A stretch of 64,000 nt of DNA from Streptomyces shenzhenensis (GCF_021462265.1 NZ_JAJONF010000016.1:124001-188000); one strand, 5' to 3'; positions 24,484 through 33,270 are shown, counted from the stretch's first letter. The notes: generated from the letters alone by a model not told the origin. Translations and numbers: made by a program.

Positions 24484-25473
24484 ATGGCCAAGAAGCGACC
24501 CCAGACGACGGCCACGCGGCCGCAGCCAGGCGATGGAGCCCGCGCCGGAGGCGCTGATGGGAACTTTCCGGTCGTAGGTGCCCGTGAGCCCTGCCCCTGC
24601 GGCAGCGGCCGCCGCTACAAGGCGTGCCACGGCCGGGCCGCGGCGCACGCGGTGACCGAGCTGGTGCACCGCCCGTTCGAGGGGCTGGCCGGCGAGGGCG
24701 ACTGGGTGGCGCTGCGCGAGCTGGTCCCGGCCGCCACGGTCGAGCTGACCCTGAAGGACGGTCTGCCCGAGGGCGTCCCCTCGGTCACGCTCGCCACAGT
24801 GCTGCCGATGGCCTGGCCGGCGCTGCGCCGCGACGACGGCTCGGTCCTGCTCGGCCTGCAGAACGACACGGCGTCCGGCGACATCAGCCGCGACCTCGCC
24901 GACACCCTCCAGCGCGCGCTCGCCGCCGAACCGGGCACTCCGGTGCAGAGCCGCCGTGCCCCCGCCGACAGCCCGCGACTGCAGGACCTGCTCGACCCGA
25001 AGGGCCCGTTCGAGCCAGTTGTGCACGACGGCTTCGAGTTCTGGGTGCAGGACGCGGCGAACGCCAGCCCGGACGTGGCCGCCTCCCTGGAGCGGGCCAA
25101 CGCGGCGGCCATCCCGACGGTGAAGCTGACCGGCGTCGACTCCGCCTACTGGTGCGAGACGCCCGAGAAGAACCACCTGCGGTGGGTCATGCCGTATCCC
25201 GAGGAGCAGCTTCTGGACGCTCTCGCGCGGCTGCACGCGGCGGGCCGGTCCAGCCTCGGCGAAGGAACCCGGCTGGTCGGTTCCTTCCGTGCGCACGGTC
25301 TCATCGTGCCGGTCTGGGACCTGCCGAGCGGGGTCGGCGCGCAGGACATCGAGAAGCCGGCCGCCGAGTTCGCCGAGCGGCTCGCGACCGCCCTGGCCTC
25401 GGAGGCACCGCTCACGGCGGACGAGCGGCGGGCCCGCGGCGGGCTGACCAACCGACAGGTCACCCTCAGCTGA
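24484..25473 (+). CDS. SEC-C motif protein (DUF5926 family)
   Basis: 329 residues. Near the N-terminus is a SEC-C zinc motif, REPCPCGSGRRYKACHG (about 36-52), as at the end of SecA. The remainder is a conserved domain of unknown function found in actinobacteria (MPMAWPALRRDDGSVLLGLQND ... GFEFWVQDAANASPDVAASLERANAAAIPTVKL ... RWVMPYPEEQLLDALARLHA). Possibly it interacts with ribosomes or nucleic acid via the zinc knuckle. ATG 24484 has GGGAG upstream. The 294 bases before it contain tandem CGGACGGCTTC-like repeats. Confidence 0.88.
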   Translation: MAKKRPQTTATRPQPGDGARAGGADGNFPVVGAREPCPCGSGRRYKACHGRAAAHAVTELVHRPFEGLAGEGDWVALRELVPAATVELTLKDGLPEGVPSVTLATVLPMAWPALRRDDGSVLLGLQNDTASGDISRDLADTLQRALAAEPGTPVQSRRAPADSPRLQDLLDPKGPFEPVVHDGFEFWVQDAANASPDVAASLERANAAAIPTVKLTGVDSAYWCETPEKNHLRWVMPYPEEQLLDALARLHAAGRSSLGEGTRLVGSFRAHGLIVPVWDLPSGVGAQDIEKPAAEFAERLATALASEAPLTADERRARGGLTNRQVTLS

Positions 25474-25649
25474 CGATCGCTTGTCGATCAGCGTGGGCAC
25501 AGGGGCGCGGCCGGCCGGTCGGTCAGCCGCCCCAGGCCCGTCGCACCGGGTGACTCCTGTCACAACTTCCCTACACGGCAAGCAAATACGTGTCCGAATA
25601 GCCGAGATCGAATTTGCGAACCGCCGATCTCTTGTTACCGTCTCAGTAG

Positions 25650-25687
25650 CCCGGTTGCTGGTGCATCCCCCGTCGCCAGCAACCGGG
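25650..25687. terminator. strong hairpin between convergent genes; possible small RNA 3' end
   Basis: CCCGGTTGCTGG (25650-25661) and CCAGCAACCGGG (25676-25687): 12 perfect base pairs, 14-base loop. It lies between the stop of the SEC-C gene and the stop of the minus-strand secreted protein, so it can end both. Upstream sequence with promoter-like hexamers (around 25614 and 25635) leaves room for a short plus-strand RNA ending here. Confidence 0.7.
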
Positions 25688-25728
25688 CCCTTTCATGCCC
25701 GCGTCCGGTGTACGGACGAAGCGGTTCG

Positions 25729-26364
25729 TCAACTCGCGTCTTTCTGCTGGGAGTTGTCCGCGAACAGGTCATCGGGGGCTCCCCCGAAGGCGCCCTCGGG
25801 GGCACTCCCGGTCGCGGCCCCCGACGCGCGCCGCGGCTCGCCCCCCGGGCCGTCCCCGGAATCGTCCCCCGAGTTGCTCGCGGAGCGCAGCAGCAGAGGT
25901 CCGTCGCCGTCGCGTGCCGCGAACTCCGTGACGGCCGAGTAGGCGTCCAGGGTGCTCCGGGCGCGCTCCCGGGGCGTCTCACAGGTGGCGGGCTCGTCGT
26001 CGGCGTCCGCGGGGCAGTGCGTCTGCACGGTGCGGCCGTGCGGGCCCAGGAGGCTGAGCACACCCTCCAGGGCCGCCCCGGTGGCGTTGCGGTAGTAGGT
26101 GCGCGCCCAGGTGTCCGCGCCCTGGGCCATCACACAGGTCTGCGCCTCGACGCCGTCGGGCGAGGTGAGTTCGGGACCGCAGCGGGCGGCCGTGGCCAGG
26201 CCCAGGCCGAGCACCAGCGGGGACCGGACCGGCGCCGGCAGCTTCTCGTCGTCCTGCCGGGCGTGGTGTACGGCATCGCCCACCTGTCCTGCGGACGCCA
26301 CGGTCAGCGGCAGCGCGACCGCGCACACCATGACGCCCGCGAGGGCGAGTAGACGCACGTTCAT
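25729..26364 (-). CDS. secreted protein of unknown function
   Basis: 211 residues with an N-terminal Sec signal peptide (MNVRLLALAGVMVCAVALPLTVASAG). The mature part has four Cys (AARCGPELTS, AQTCVMAQG, VQTHCPADADDEPATCETP) that may form two disulphides, and a low-complexity Gly/Asp/Ser/Pro-rich C-terminus. No catalytic motif. No good ribosome site precedes ATG 26364, so the start is chosen from the signal peptide. Confidence 0.75.
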   Translation of the reverse strand: MNVRLLALAGVMVCAVALPLTVASAGQVGDAVHHARQDDEKLPAPVRSPLVLGLGLATAARCGPELTSPDGVEAQTCVMAQGADTWARTYYRNATGAALEGVLSLLGPHGRTVQTHCPADADDEPATCETPRERARSTLDAYSAVTEFAARDGDGPLLLRSASNSGDDSGDGPGGEPRRASGAATGSAPEGAFGGAPDDLFADNSQQKDAS

Positions 26365-26418
26365 GTGCGGAGGGTAACGAGGCGGACGCGGCAAACCGGG
26401 TTGTCGCGCCCGACACCC

Positions 26419-27093
26419 TTACAACTCAGGCGCGCTCACACCCGTACGGGTGAGGGCGTCGACCACGGCGTCCACCACGGCCTCCACGTCGGGCACCCAG
26501 GGGTTGGCCGAGCCGGGCAGCGGGGCCCGCTCCCAGCGGATGGCGCCCTGGCCGGTCTCGGAGGGCGGCAGGGCGAGATAGCCGCCCTCGCCGTGGAAGC
26601 GGAGTGAGCCGGGGACGAAGTCCTTGGCGTAGAGCAGCTCGCCCAACTGCTCCATGGAGTAAGGCTTGACGAGCAGCGCCCAGCGGGTGGGCGCGGCGAC
26701 CACCGGGCCGAGGCGCATGCCGCGGCGGTCCAGGAGGGCGAGGGCGCGGGAGGCGGCGAGGGCCGGCAGGCTCACCGCGCAGGGCGCCTTTCCACCGGCG
26801 GCTCCGGTGGCGAGGACGATCGGGGCCGCCGGCCGGTTGCCCCACCACCAGCGGACCATGCGCGCGTCGGTGGTGGCGGCGAGCAGGCCGGGGTCGAAGG
26901 GGTGGGCACCGGGCACCGTGCACTCCGGGTCGGGACACCCGCACCGGGCCCGCCCCTGGGGGTCGGGAGCCACACCCGGGAGTACGGGCCACTGCCATTC
27001 CGTCGCGAAGGTCAGGGCCGCGCCGAGAAACTCAGGCCCCTTGTCGTTCCGCTTGGACAGGAGCCTGCGTCGCCTTCCGAGGATCTCGCGCAT
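26419..27093 (-). CDS. prim-pol-like domain protein
   Basis: 224 residues, MREILGRRRRLLSKRNDKGPEFLGAALTFATEWQWPVLPGV. It has the Cys-rich CGCPDPECTVPGAHP insert and later GPVVAAPTRWALLVKPY and LRFHGEGGYLALPPSE, matching the bifunctional primase/polymerase N-terminal fold. The acidic GVDLD-type catalytic motif found in active members is not visible, so it may be inactive and regulatory. AAGGA lies ten bases before ATG 27093. Such stand-alone proteins are conserved in Streptomyces chromosomes. Confidence 0.8.
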   Translation of the reverse strand: MREILGRRRRLLSKRNDKGPEFLGAALTFATEWQWPVLPGVAPDPQGRARCGCPDPECTVPGAHPFDPGLLAATTDARMVRWWWGNRPAAPIVLATGAAGGKAPCAVSLPALAASRALALLDRRGMRLGPVVAAPTRWALLVKPYSMEQLGELLYAKDFVPGSLRFHGEGGYLALPPSETGQGAIRWERAPLPGSANPWVPDVEAVVDAVVDALTRTGVSAPEL

Positions 27094-27622
27094 GAGCGCT
27101 CGTTCCTTTCCGTTGCACCGCTGGCAACACCGTGGACCACATCACATCATGTGTCGATCACTTCACTGTGCGTACCTGTTGGCGCATCACACCCCTGCCC
27201 TGGGCAGGGGGATCCCCTGGGGGTCGAGCGGAGGCCGCGCCCGCGTTCACAAGAACTGCGTCGTACTGCTCGTACTGCGTCTATCAAAAGCACGGCCACG
27301 GCGTGGGGTGGCGAAGTCTGGCGTTTTGCCGTTCCGAGTGTTTCTCTCCGCCTCCGCCACGGGAGGATGGGGCACGGTCGTCGGTGGTTAAGACGCCCGG
27401 GTCCGCCGCCAGGTTCCGGGTGCTCCCCCAACCACCCCTGGCCTTCTCCGAGTAGGTACCCATCACGACCGCTGTGACGCTCCGTGGAGCAAGGCCAGTC
27501 GACCGCAGTGAACCGTTGCCCGAGTCAGTTTTCAGCCAATTTCACCTTTGCGCAAGTCGTCGGGGACAACAGCTCACGAAGACCCCAAGAGGCCCACGGA
27601 CACAAGGAATCCCGGCAGGACA
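27094..27622. other. long intergenic region before the GAF/PP2C gene
   Basis: About 530 bases that must hold the promoter of the minus-strand prim-pol-like gene and of the GAF/PP2C gene. It contains GC-rich short repeats (CCCTGGGCAGGGGGATCCCCTGGGGG around 27200) and an A/T-rich stretch around 27530. I find no convincing RNA gene or ORF. Confidence 0.45.
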
Positions 27623-27727
27623 ATGCTGGACATCTCCTCACGAGTGCGTGTACATGTGGAGACACTGCTAGCGGCGCAGAAGGACATGGGGGTTTGCGAT
27701 GCTTTTGAGCAATACGCACAGGTCTGA
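27623..27727 (+). pseudogene. 5' part of the GAF/PP2C gene cut off by an in-frame UGA
   Basis: ATG 27623 opens MLDISSRVRVHVETLLAAQKDMGVCDAFEQYAQV (34 residues) and is closed by TGA at 27725-27727. The same frame continues KPDA and then the ATG at 27740. From memory, related Streptomyces phosphatases begin with this very segment and have Gly (GGA) where UGA stands. So this is most likely the original N-terminus, now a separate leader peptide or lost by mutation. Confidence 0.6.
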
Positions 27728-27739
27728 AAGCCGGACGCG

Positions 27740-29125
27740 ATGAACGCCCCGCACCCTCCGAAAGTGGCCGGAATCGATCCAACGATCCCCACTCCCGCCC
27801 ACACTGTCGCGCCGGTTCCCCCCGCCCCGACCGCATCGCCCGTCCCGCAGACGCCGCCCGCCCCGGCACCCGGCACCCTCCTCCAGGACCGGCTGGCCGG
27901 CTGGGTCTCCGACCTGACCACCCTCCATGAGCTGACCGAACGGCTCGCCCGGACCGGCACGCTGGAGCCGGCCCTCCAGGAACTGCTGTGCGCCGGTGCC
28001 GCCCTCGTGGGCGCCCGGCGCGGTCTCGTGACGCTGGAGCCCGCCGACGGACTCGGCCCGCACAACACGCTCGGCCTCGGGCTCGGCCGCGCGGACCTCG
28101 GCCACCTGGAGACCGTCCCGCGCGGCGCGCTGCCGTACGACAGCGGTACCGCCGCCGAGATCGTGCACCCCGACCTGTTCGCCGAGGACGGCCTCGACCC
28201 GCGCCACCGCGAGGTCGCCGCCCGCCTCGGCTACGCCGCCAGCTACGCACTCCCCCTCGTCACCGACGCGGCCGACCGCCTCGGCGCGGTCGCCTGGCTG
28301 TACGACGAGCCCGCCCAGCCGCACGAGCGCCAGCGCCACCTCATCGGCCGGTACGTCCAATACGCGGCCGAACACCTGGCCCGGCTGCTGGAAGTCGAGC
28401 GCACGCGCGCGTGCATGGCGACCATCGCCGAGGAGCTGCTCCCCTCCCGGCTGCCCCGGGTGGCCGGCGTCCAGCTCGCCGCCCGGCACCGCACCGGCCC
28501 GCGCGGCGGCGGCGACTGGTACGACGCACTGCCGCTGCCCGACGCCGCCCTCGGCCTCGCCGTCGGCTCGGTCACCGGCTCCGGTCCCAGCGCGGTCGCC
28601 GCGATGGGACGGCTGCGGGCCTCCCTGCGGGCGTATGCCGTGATGGAGGGCGAGGACCCGGTCGCGGTCCTCTCCGACCTGGAACTGCTGCTGCGGCTGA
28701 CCGAACCGGCCCGCTGCGCCACCGCCCTGTTCGCCTACTGCGAGCCCGCACCGCGCAAGGTCACCCTCGCCGGCGCCGGCCACAGCCCGCCGCTGCTGAT
28801 CGGGGAGCACCGCACCGAGTTCGCGGAGTCCTCCGTGTCCGCGCCGCTCGGCATGCTCGCCTGCTGGGAGGCGCCCTGCGTGGAGATCGAGGCGGAAGCC
28901 GGGGAAACCGTTCTCCTCTACACCGACGGGCTGCTGCACCGCACCGGCGACCCCATGGACCGCGCCTTCACCCGGTTGCACGCGGCCGCCGCGAGCGTCC
29001 CGCGCGCCCTGCGCCACGACCCCGGGGCGATCGCCGACCACGTCCTGCGCACGATGCTGCCGGACGGCCTGGACGAGGCCGACAGCGAGGAGGACGTGGT
29101 CCTGCTGGCGGCCCGGTTCGACTGA
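27740..29125 (+). CDS. GAF domain / SpoIIE-type PP2C phosphatase (possibly degenerate)
   Basis: 461 residues from ATG 27740. A Pro-rich N-terminus is followed by a GAF domain (about 65-215, ALVGARRGLVTLEPADG to LGYAASYALPLVTDAADRLGAVAWLYDEP) and a SpoIIE-type PPM domain (about 235-461, LPSRLPRVAGVQLAARHRTGPRGGGDWYDALPLPD). In the place where active members have GDVxGHG, this one has VGSVTGSG, so a metal-ligand Asp is replaced by Ser; the last motif, EEDVVLLAARF, is kept. It may thus bind rather than dephosphorylate its target anti-sigma antagonist. The frame reaches back to 27623 but is broken by UGA. Confidence 0.85.
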   Translation: MNAPHPPKVAGIDPTIPTPAHTVAPVPPAPTASPVPQTPPAPAPGTLLQDRLAGWVSDLTTLHELTERLARTGTLEPALQELLCAGAALVGARRGLVTLEPADGLGPHNTLGLGLGRADLGHLETVPRGALPYDSGTAAEIVHPDLFAEDGLDPRHREVAARLGYAASYALPLVTDAADRLGAVAWLYDEPAQPHERQRHLIGRYVQYAAEHLARLLEVERTRACMATIAEELLPSRLPRVAGVQLAARHRTGPRGGGDWYDALPLPDAALGLAVGSVTGSGPSAVAAMGRLRASLRAYAVMEGEDPVAVLSDLELLLRLTEPARCATALFAYCEPAPRKVTLAGAGHSPPLLIGEHRTEFAESSVSAPLGMLACWEAPCVEIEAEAGETVLLYTDGLLHRTGDPMDRAFTRLHAAAASVPRALRHDPGAIADHVLRTMLPDGLDEADSEEDVVLLAARFD

Positions 29126-29314
29126 CCGGTCAGTCAGAAGGAGTCGCCGGCCGGTCGGGAGGAGAACCGGAACTCGGTCAGGAGGAGAGCCGGCAGGAGA
29201 GCCGGAACACCGAGGCGGAGACACCTCACACCGCTGTGGGCCCCGGTCCATGGGACGCCGTTCCGTACGACCGTACGATGGACGGCACCCACTGCAGTGT
29301 CGAGGAGGATGACC

Positions 29315-30784
29315 GTGTCCGACGAGCTCACCCCGGAAACTCCGGAGACCCCGGAGACCGAGTCGGAAGAGCCGATCAAGCAGCGCAAGAACGGCCTGTA
29401 CCCGGGCGTGTCCGACGAGCTCGCCGAGAGCATGAAGTCCGGCTGGGCCGACACGGAGCTGCGTGATCTCAAGCCCGTCGAGGAGGCCGGGCACACCGCC
29501 CGCCGCCGTGCCGAGCTGTCCGCCCGCTTCCCGGGCGAGCGCCTGGTGATCCCGGCCGGCAACCTGAAGACCCGCTCCAACGACACGGACTACCCGTTCC
29601 GGGCGTCGGTCGAGTACGTCTACCTCACCGGCAACCAGACGGAGGACGGCGTACTCGTCCTGGAGCCGAAGGACGACGGCCATGAAGCCACCGTCTACCT
29701 GCTGCCCCGCTCCGACCGCGAGAACGGCGAGTTCTGGCTCTCCGGACAGGGCGAGCTGTGGGTCGGCCGCAGGCACTCCCTGACCGAGTCCGAGGCGCTC
29801 TACGGCATCCCGGCCGCCGACGTCCGCGAGCTCGCCGGCAAGCTGCGCGAGGCCACCGGTCCGGTGCGGGTCGTCCGCGGGTACGACGCGGGCATCCAGG
29901 CCGCGCTGACCGACAAGGTCACCGCCGAGCGCGACGAGGAGCTGCGCGTCTTCCTCTCCGAGGCGCGGCTGGTCAAGGACGAGTGGGAGATCGGCGAGCT
30001 GCAGAAGGCCGTCGACTCCACGGTCCGCGGCTTCGAGGACGTCGTGAAGGTCCTCGACAAGGCCAAGGCCACGAGCGAGCGCTACATCGAGGGCACGTTC
30101 TTCCTGCGCGCGCGGGTCGAGGGCAACGACATCGGCTACGGCTCCATCTGCGCGGCCGGCCCGCACGCCTGCACGCTGCACTGGGTGCGCAACGACGGCC
30201 CGGTGCGCTCCGGCGACCTGCTCCTTCTCGACGCCGGCGTCGAGACGCACAGCCTGTACACCGCCGACGTCACGCGCACACTGCCGGTCAACGGCACGTA
30301 CAGCGAGATCCAGAAGAAGATCTACGACGCCGTGTACGACGCCCAGGAGGCCGGGATCGCGGCGGTACAGCCGGGCGCCAAGTACCGCGACTTCCACGAT
30401 GCCGCGCAGCGGGTGCTGGCCGAGCGGCTCGTCGAGTGGGGGCTCGTGGAGGGGCCGGTGGAGCGGGTGCTGGAGCTCGGGCTGCAGCGCCGGTGGACGC
30501 TGCACGGGACGGGGCACATGCTCGGGCTCGACGTCCACGACTGCGCCGCCGCGCGGACCGAGACGTACGTGGAGGGTGTCCTGGAGGCGGGGATGGTGCT
30601 CACCGTCGAGCCGGGGCTGTACTTCCAGGCCGACGACCTCACCGTGCCGGAGGAGTACCGGGGGATCGGGGTCCGGATCGAGGACGACATCCTGGTGACG
30701 GCCGACGGGAACCGGAACCTCAGCGCGGGGCTGCCTCGGCGGTCGGACGAGGTCGAGGCGTGGATGGCTTCGCTCAAGAGCTGA
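29315..30784 (+). CDS. pepP: Xaa-Pro aminopeptidase (aminopeptidase P)
   Basis: 489 residues from GTG 29315, GGAGG seven bases upstream (ATG 29309 too close to it). An N-terminal creatinase-like domain (about 55-220) precedes the pita-bread catalytic domain with dinuclear metal ligands: LLLLDAGVETHSLYTADVTRT (two Asp), HGTGHMLGLDVHD (His), VEPGLY (Glu) and RIEDDI (Glu). It releases N-terminal residues preceding proline, in the cytoplasm, probably with Mn. A clear terminator follows. Confidence 0.95.
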   Translation: MSDELTPETPETPETESEEPIKQRKNGLYPGVSDELAESMKSGWADTELRDLKPVEEAGHTARRRAELSARFPGERLVIPAGNLKTRSNDTDYPFRASVEYVYLTGNQTEDGVLVLEPKDDGHEATVYLLPRSDRENGEFWLSGQGELWVGRRHSLTESEALYGIPAADVRELAGKLREATGPVRVVRGYDAGIQAALTDKVTAERDEELRVFLSEARLVKDEWEIGELQKAVDSTVRGFEDVVKVLDKAKATSERYIEGTFFLRARVEGNDIGYGSICAAGPHACTLHWVRNDGPVRSGDLLLLDAGVETHSLYTADVTRTLPVNGTYSEIQKKIYDAVYDAQEAGIAAVQPGAKYRDFHDAAQRVLAERLVEWGLVEGPVERVLELGLQRRWTLHGTGHMLGLDVHDCAAARTETYVEGVLEAGMVLTVEPGLYFQADDLTVPEEYRGIGVRIEDDILVTADGNRNLSAGLPRRSDEVEAWMASLKS

Positions 30785-30797
30785 CGGACGATGTGAA

Positions 30798-30828
30798 ATG
30801 GCCGGGTACCACGAGGGTGCCCGGCCAT
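30798..30828 (+). terminator. terminator of the aminopeptidase P gene
   Basis: ATGGCCGGGTACC and GGTGCCCGGCCAT form a 13-bp stem with one mismatch and a five-base loop, beginning 14 bases after the stop codon. Confidence 0.75.
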
Positions 30829-30902
30829 CGTTGCGTTCTGCGGGCAATCGGTTGATCGGTGGCTGGTCGCGGCCAGGCGGTGGCAGCCGCACATCGAATA
30901 CG

Positions 30903-30931
30903 GCTCCGCGCCCCTGAAGGGGCGCTGCGGA
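30903..30931. repeat. Streptomyces-type intergenic palindrome
   Basis: GCGCCCCT-GA-AGGGGCGC at 30908-30925, extended by CTCCGC/GCGGAG-like flanks. This short hairpin is a common dispersed unit in Streptomyces intergenic DNA. Confidence 0.5.
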
Positions 30932-31045
30932 GAGCCCGTCCAGGAACAGTGCGCCGGCTATGGACGCCGCTTGTCAGGGACGTGGGCGGGAGCTGGGGAC
31001 AGCCTGTGAACGCCAGGGAAGCCGGACCCGTCGGGAAGCCGCTGG

Positions 31046-31618
31046 TCACACAGCCGGGGCGCGGTCGTGCAGGATCCGCTGGAACAGCCGGCTGTCCCGC
31101 CATTCCCCATTGATGTGCAGATACTGCGGCGCATCGCCGATCGTCTCGAACCCGCATTTCTTCAGCACGCGTTGGGAGGTCGTGTTCTCGATCAGGGTGG
31201 ACGCCTCGATCCGGTGAAGTCCCACGACATCCCTGGCGATCTCGCAGACCCGTTCCAGAGCGGCGGTGGCCAGACCACGGCCCTGCTGATCAGCGGCCAC
31301 CCAATAGCCGACGTAGGAGCTGCAGAAAGGGCCCAGAGAAATTCCGGAAAGGGTGATCGCCCCGACGATCCGGCCGTCGGCCGACTCCATGATCCAGGGG
31401 GCCATGAGACCGTCGGCGACCTGTCCCAGCAGGCCTTCGATGCGCTCGGTCTGACCCTCGACGGTGAAGAAGGACTCGGGTCTGACCGGTTCCCAGGGTT
31501 CGAGATGGCTTCGGTTGCCGACGTATGCGGTGCACAGCGCCCCGGCATCGCCGACGGCAATCGGACGCAATATCACACCCGGGATGAGCAGGCTTTCTTT
31601 AATCTTTCTGAGAAGCAT
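31046..31618 (-). CDS. GNAT N-acetyltransferase, RimJ/RimL-like
   Basis: 190 residues. Typical features: N-terminal VILRPIAVGDAGALCTAYVGNRSHLEPWEPVRPESFFT, the acetyl-CoA-binding region GYWVAADQQGRGLATAALERVCEIARD (Q/RxxGxG/A variant QQGRGLA), and the end ENTTSQRVLKKCGFETIGDAPQYLHINGEWRDSRLFQRIL. RimJ-type enzymes acetylate ribosomal-protein N-termini or small amines; the substrate here is unknown. AGGG lies about seven bases before ATG 31618. It converges with the aminopeptidase gene. Confidence 0.9.
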   Translation of the reverse strand: MLLRKIKESLLIPGVILRPIAVGDAGALCTAYVGNRSHLEPWEPVRPESFFTVEGQTERIEGLLGQVADGLMAPWIMESADGRIVGAITLSGISLGPFCSSYVGYWVAADQQGRGLATAALERVCEIARDVVGLHRIEASTLIENTTSQRVLKKCGFETIGDAPQYLHINGEWRDSRLFQRILHDRAPAV

Positions 31619-31656
31619 GCGCGCACCCTAGCGCGGGTGTTATGCGGGAGCGAGGG

Positions 31657-32106
31657 TCATGCCGAAAGCAGGGAAGGATCTTTCTTCCACTTGAGAATCT
31701 TGTCGAAGCTGACCACGGTGCCGCCCCGGCCGGGCTTGTTGCCGATGTGGACGTGATCCGCGAGTTCTCTGATGAGACAGAGGCCTCTTCCGTGCTCGGC
31801 GTCGGGCCGGGCGGGTCTTATGTCCTGGGTGCGGGCGAACCCAGGACCGAGCCCCGGCCCCGAATCGGCCACCTCGATACGGCACTTCTCACCGTCCAGG
31901 TAGGCGGTGACCCGGTACGCCTCCGAGGTACGGCCCGCCCCGCCGTGCTCGACGGCGTTCGCGCAGGCCTCGCTGAGGGCCACGGAGAGGTCGTAGGAGA
32001 TGTCGGGGTCGACACCCGCCGTCTCCATCGTGCCGATCAGCAGCCGGCGGGCGAGCGGCACGCTCGCGGCCTCACGCCGCAGATGGAGTGACCACCAGAT
32101 GCTCAT
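31657..32106 (-). CDS. anti-sigma-factor-type ATP-binding protein
   Basis: 149 residues, ATG 32106 with GGAGG seven bases upstream. GHKL motifs: ALSEACANAVEHGGAG (N box), IEVADSGPGLGP (G1) and AEHGRGLCLIRELADHV (G2). It belongs to the RsbW-like serine kinases that hold sigma factors or bind STAS antagonists. Lacking an adjacent partner gene, its target is unknown. It is followed after 38 bases by the acetyltransferase gene, which might be co-transcribed. Confidence 0.9.
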   Translation of the reverse strand: MSIWWSLHLRREAASVPLARRLLIGTMETAGVDPDISYDLSVALSEACANAVEHGGAGRTSEAYRVTAYLDGEKCRIEVADSGPGLGPGFARTQDIRPARPDAEHGRGLCLIRELADHVHIGNKPGRGGTVVSFDKILKWKKDPSLLSA

Positions 32107-32361
32107 GCTCCAGCCTCCTGGCCGCGGCTCGACATACCGATACCTATTGCCACCCGTGCGCGGGTGTAAGCACTCCGTTCATGTGAGAACGCCCATCCGG
32201 GGGATGCGCGGGGGGAGGTTTCGGTGTATGAGCGGGCGGTTCGGCACAACAATGATCTTTCGGTTCTTCCCCTCGAACACCCTCTGTCACGCGTTGCCGC
32301 CGTCCGTTCCCCGTCGTTCAGCGTGGTTTCAGCGTCTCCGCACGTAACGGAATCTTCCGGA

Positions 32362-32373
32362 CCTGACGTCAGG
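32362..32373. promoter_or_regulatory. 12-bp palindrome upstream of the copper cluster
   Basis: CCTGACGTCAGG, perfect, 34 bases before ATG 32407 in the 300-base divergent space to the anti-sigma gene. It could be an operator for the following genes. It does not resemble the known CsoR sites, so copper control through it is not implied. The rest of 32107-32406 shows nothing else. Confidence 0.35.
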
Positions 32374-32406
32374 CGGGCGCGGGTCCAGTGCGATGATGAG
32401 CGCGCC

Positions 32407-33270
32407 ATGACTGCCCCCCACCCGCGCGCGGCGCGCACCGGAAGCGGACTGCGGCTCCTGCGGGCCGCGGTGTTCGCCGCGCTCTGCGTCGTGCTGGCCG
32501 CGGCGGGGCACACCCTGGCCTCCTGCGCGGCGGTTCCGCTGTGGACGCTCGGCGCGGGCTTCCTGGGCACCCTGGCGCTCGTCGCCCCGCTGACCGGACG
32601 GGCCCGCTCGCTGCCGGGGATCGTGACCCTGCTCGCGGTGGCGCAGACCGTGCTCCACACGCTGTTCGGGCTCGGTCAGCACGGCGACTCGGTGTCCATG
32701 TCATCGATGTCGTCGCCGATGTCATCGATGACGTCCATGTCGTCGGCGTCCCTGAGCGACGCCTCGCTGGTGGAGCGGGCCGCACGGTTGGTGTGCGGGG
32801 CCGGGGCAGCACAGATCACACCCGCCCACGCGTACAAGATCCTCACGGCCGCGCACCTCAGCACCTCCGTTCCGGCCACCGGCACGAGCGGTACGGCCCA
32901 CGCCGCGGACGTCACCGGGGCCTCCGGCTCGCTGCTGCCCTCCGTGCCCATGCTGCTGGGACACCTCCTCGCGGCTGTGGTGGCCGGGTGGCTGCTGCGC
33001 CGGGGCGACCTGGCGCTGCTGCGACTGATCCGGCTGTCGGCCGACACGGCGCACGGGGTCGCCGAGGGGGCGCTCGTCCGTGCCCTGCACAGGGCGCTCG
33101 CGCTGGCGTGCGCCCTGTGCGCCGGGCTCGTGGCCGTACCCGAGGCACCCGCGCGCGGCCGTCGTAGCGCCTGGGACATAGCGGCCGCCCCGCGCACCGT
33201 CACCCTCCAGCACTCCGTGATCCGGCGCGGGCCGCCGGTGGCCGCCGCCGTACTCGTTCTCGCCGCCTGA
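32407..33270 (+). CDS. multi-span membrane protein with Met-rich loop
   Basis: 287 residues. Hydrophobic helices lie at about 16-40, 43-63, 70-90, and 188-207, with a weaker one near 228-248. The loop after the third helix contains MSSMSSPMSSMTSMSS, with Met at 98, 101, 105, 108 and 111, an MxxM pattern typical of Cu(I)-binding loops. It is the first gene of a run of copper-trafficking genes on the same strand, so a role in copper handling is a reasonable inference. No strong ribosome site precedes ATG 32407; the start is uncertain. Confidence 0.72.
   Translation: MTAPHPRAARTGSGLRLLRAAVFAALCVVLAAAGHTLASCAAVPLWTLGAGFLGTLALVAPLTGRARSLPGIVTLLAVAQTVLHTLFGLGQHGDSVSMSSMSSPMSSMTSMSSASLSDASLVERAARLVCGAGAAQITPAHAYKILTAAHLSTSVPATGTSGTAHAADVTGASGSLLPSVPMLLGHLLAAVVAGWLLRRGDLALLRLIRLSADTAHGVAEGALVRALHRALALACALCAGLVAVPEAPARGRRSAWDIAAAPRTVTLQHSVIRRGPPVAAAVLVLAA

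Noticed and set aside
27668..30892. Very long open frame (over 1000 codons) on the minus strand opposite the PP2C and aminopeptidase genes
   Set aside because: It spans two well-supported plus-strand genes, its product has no sensible domains and it arises from GC-rich third positions leaving few stops in the antisense frame.
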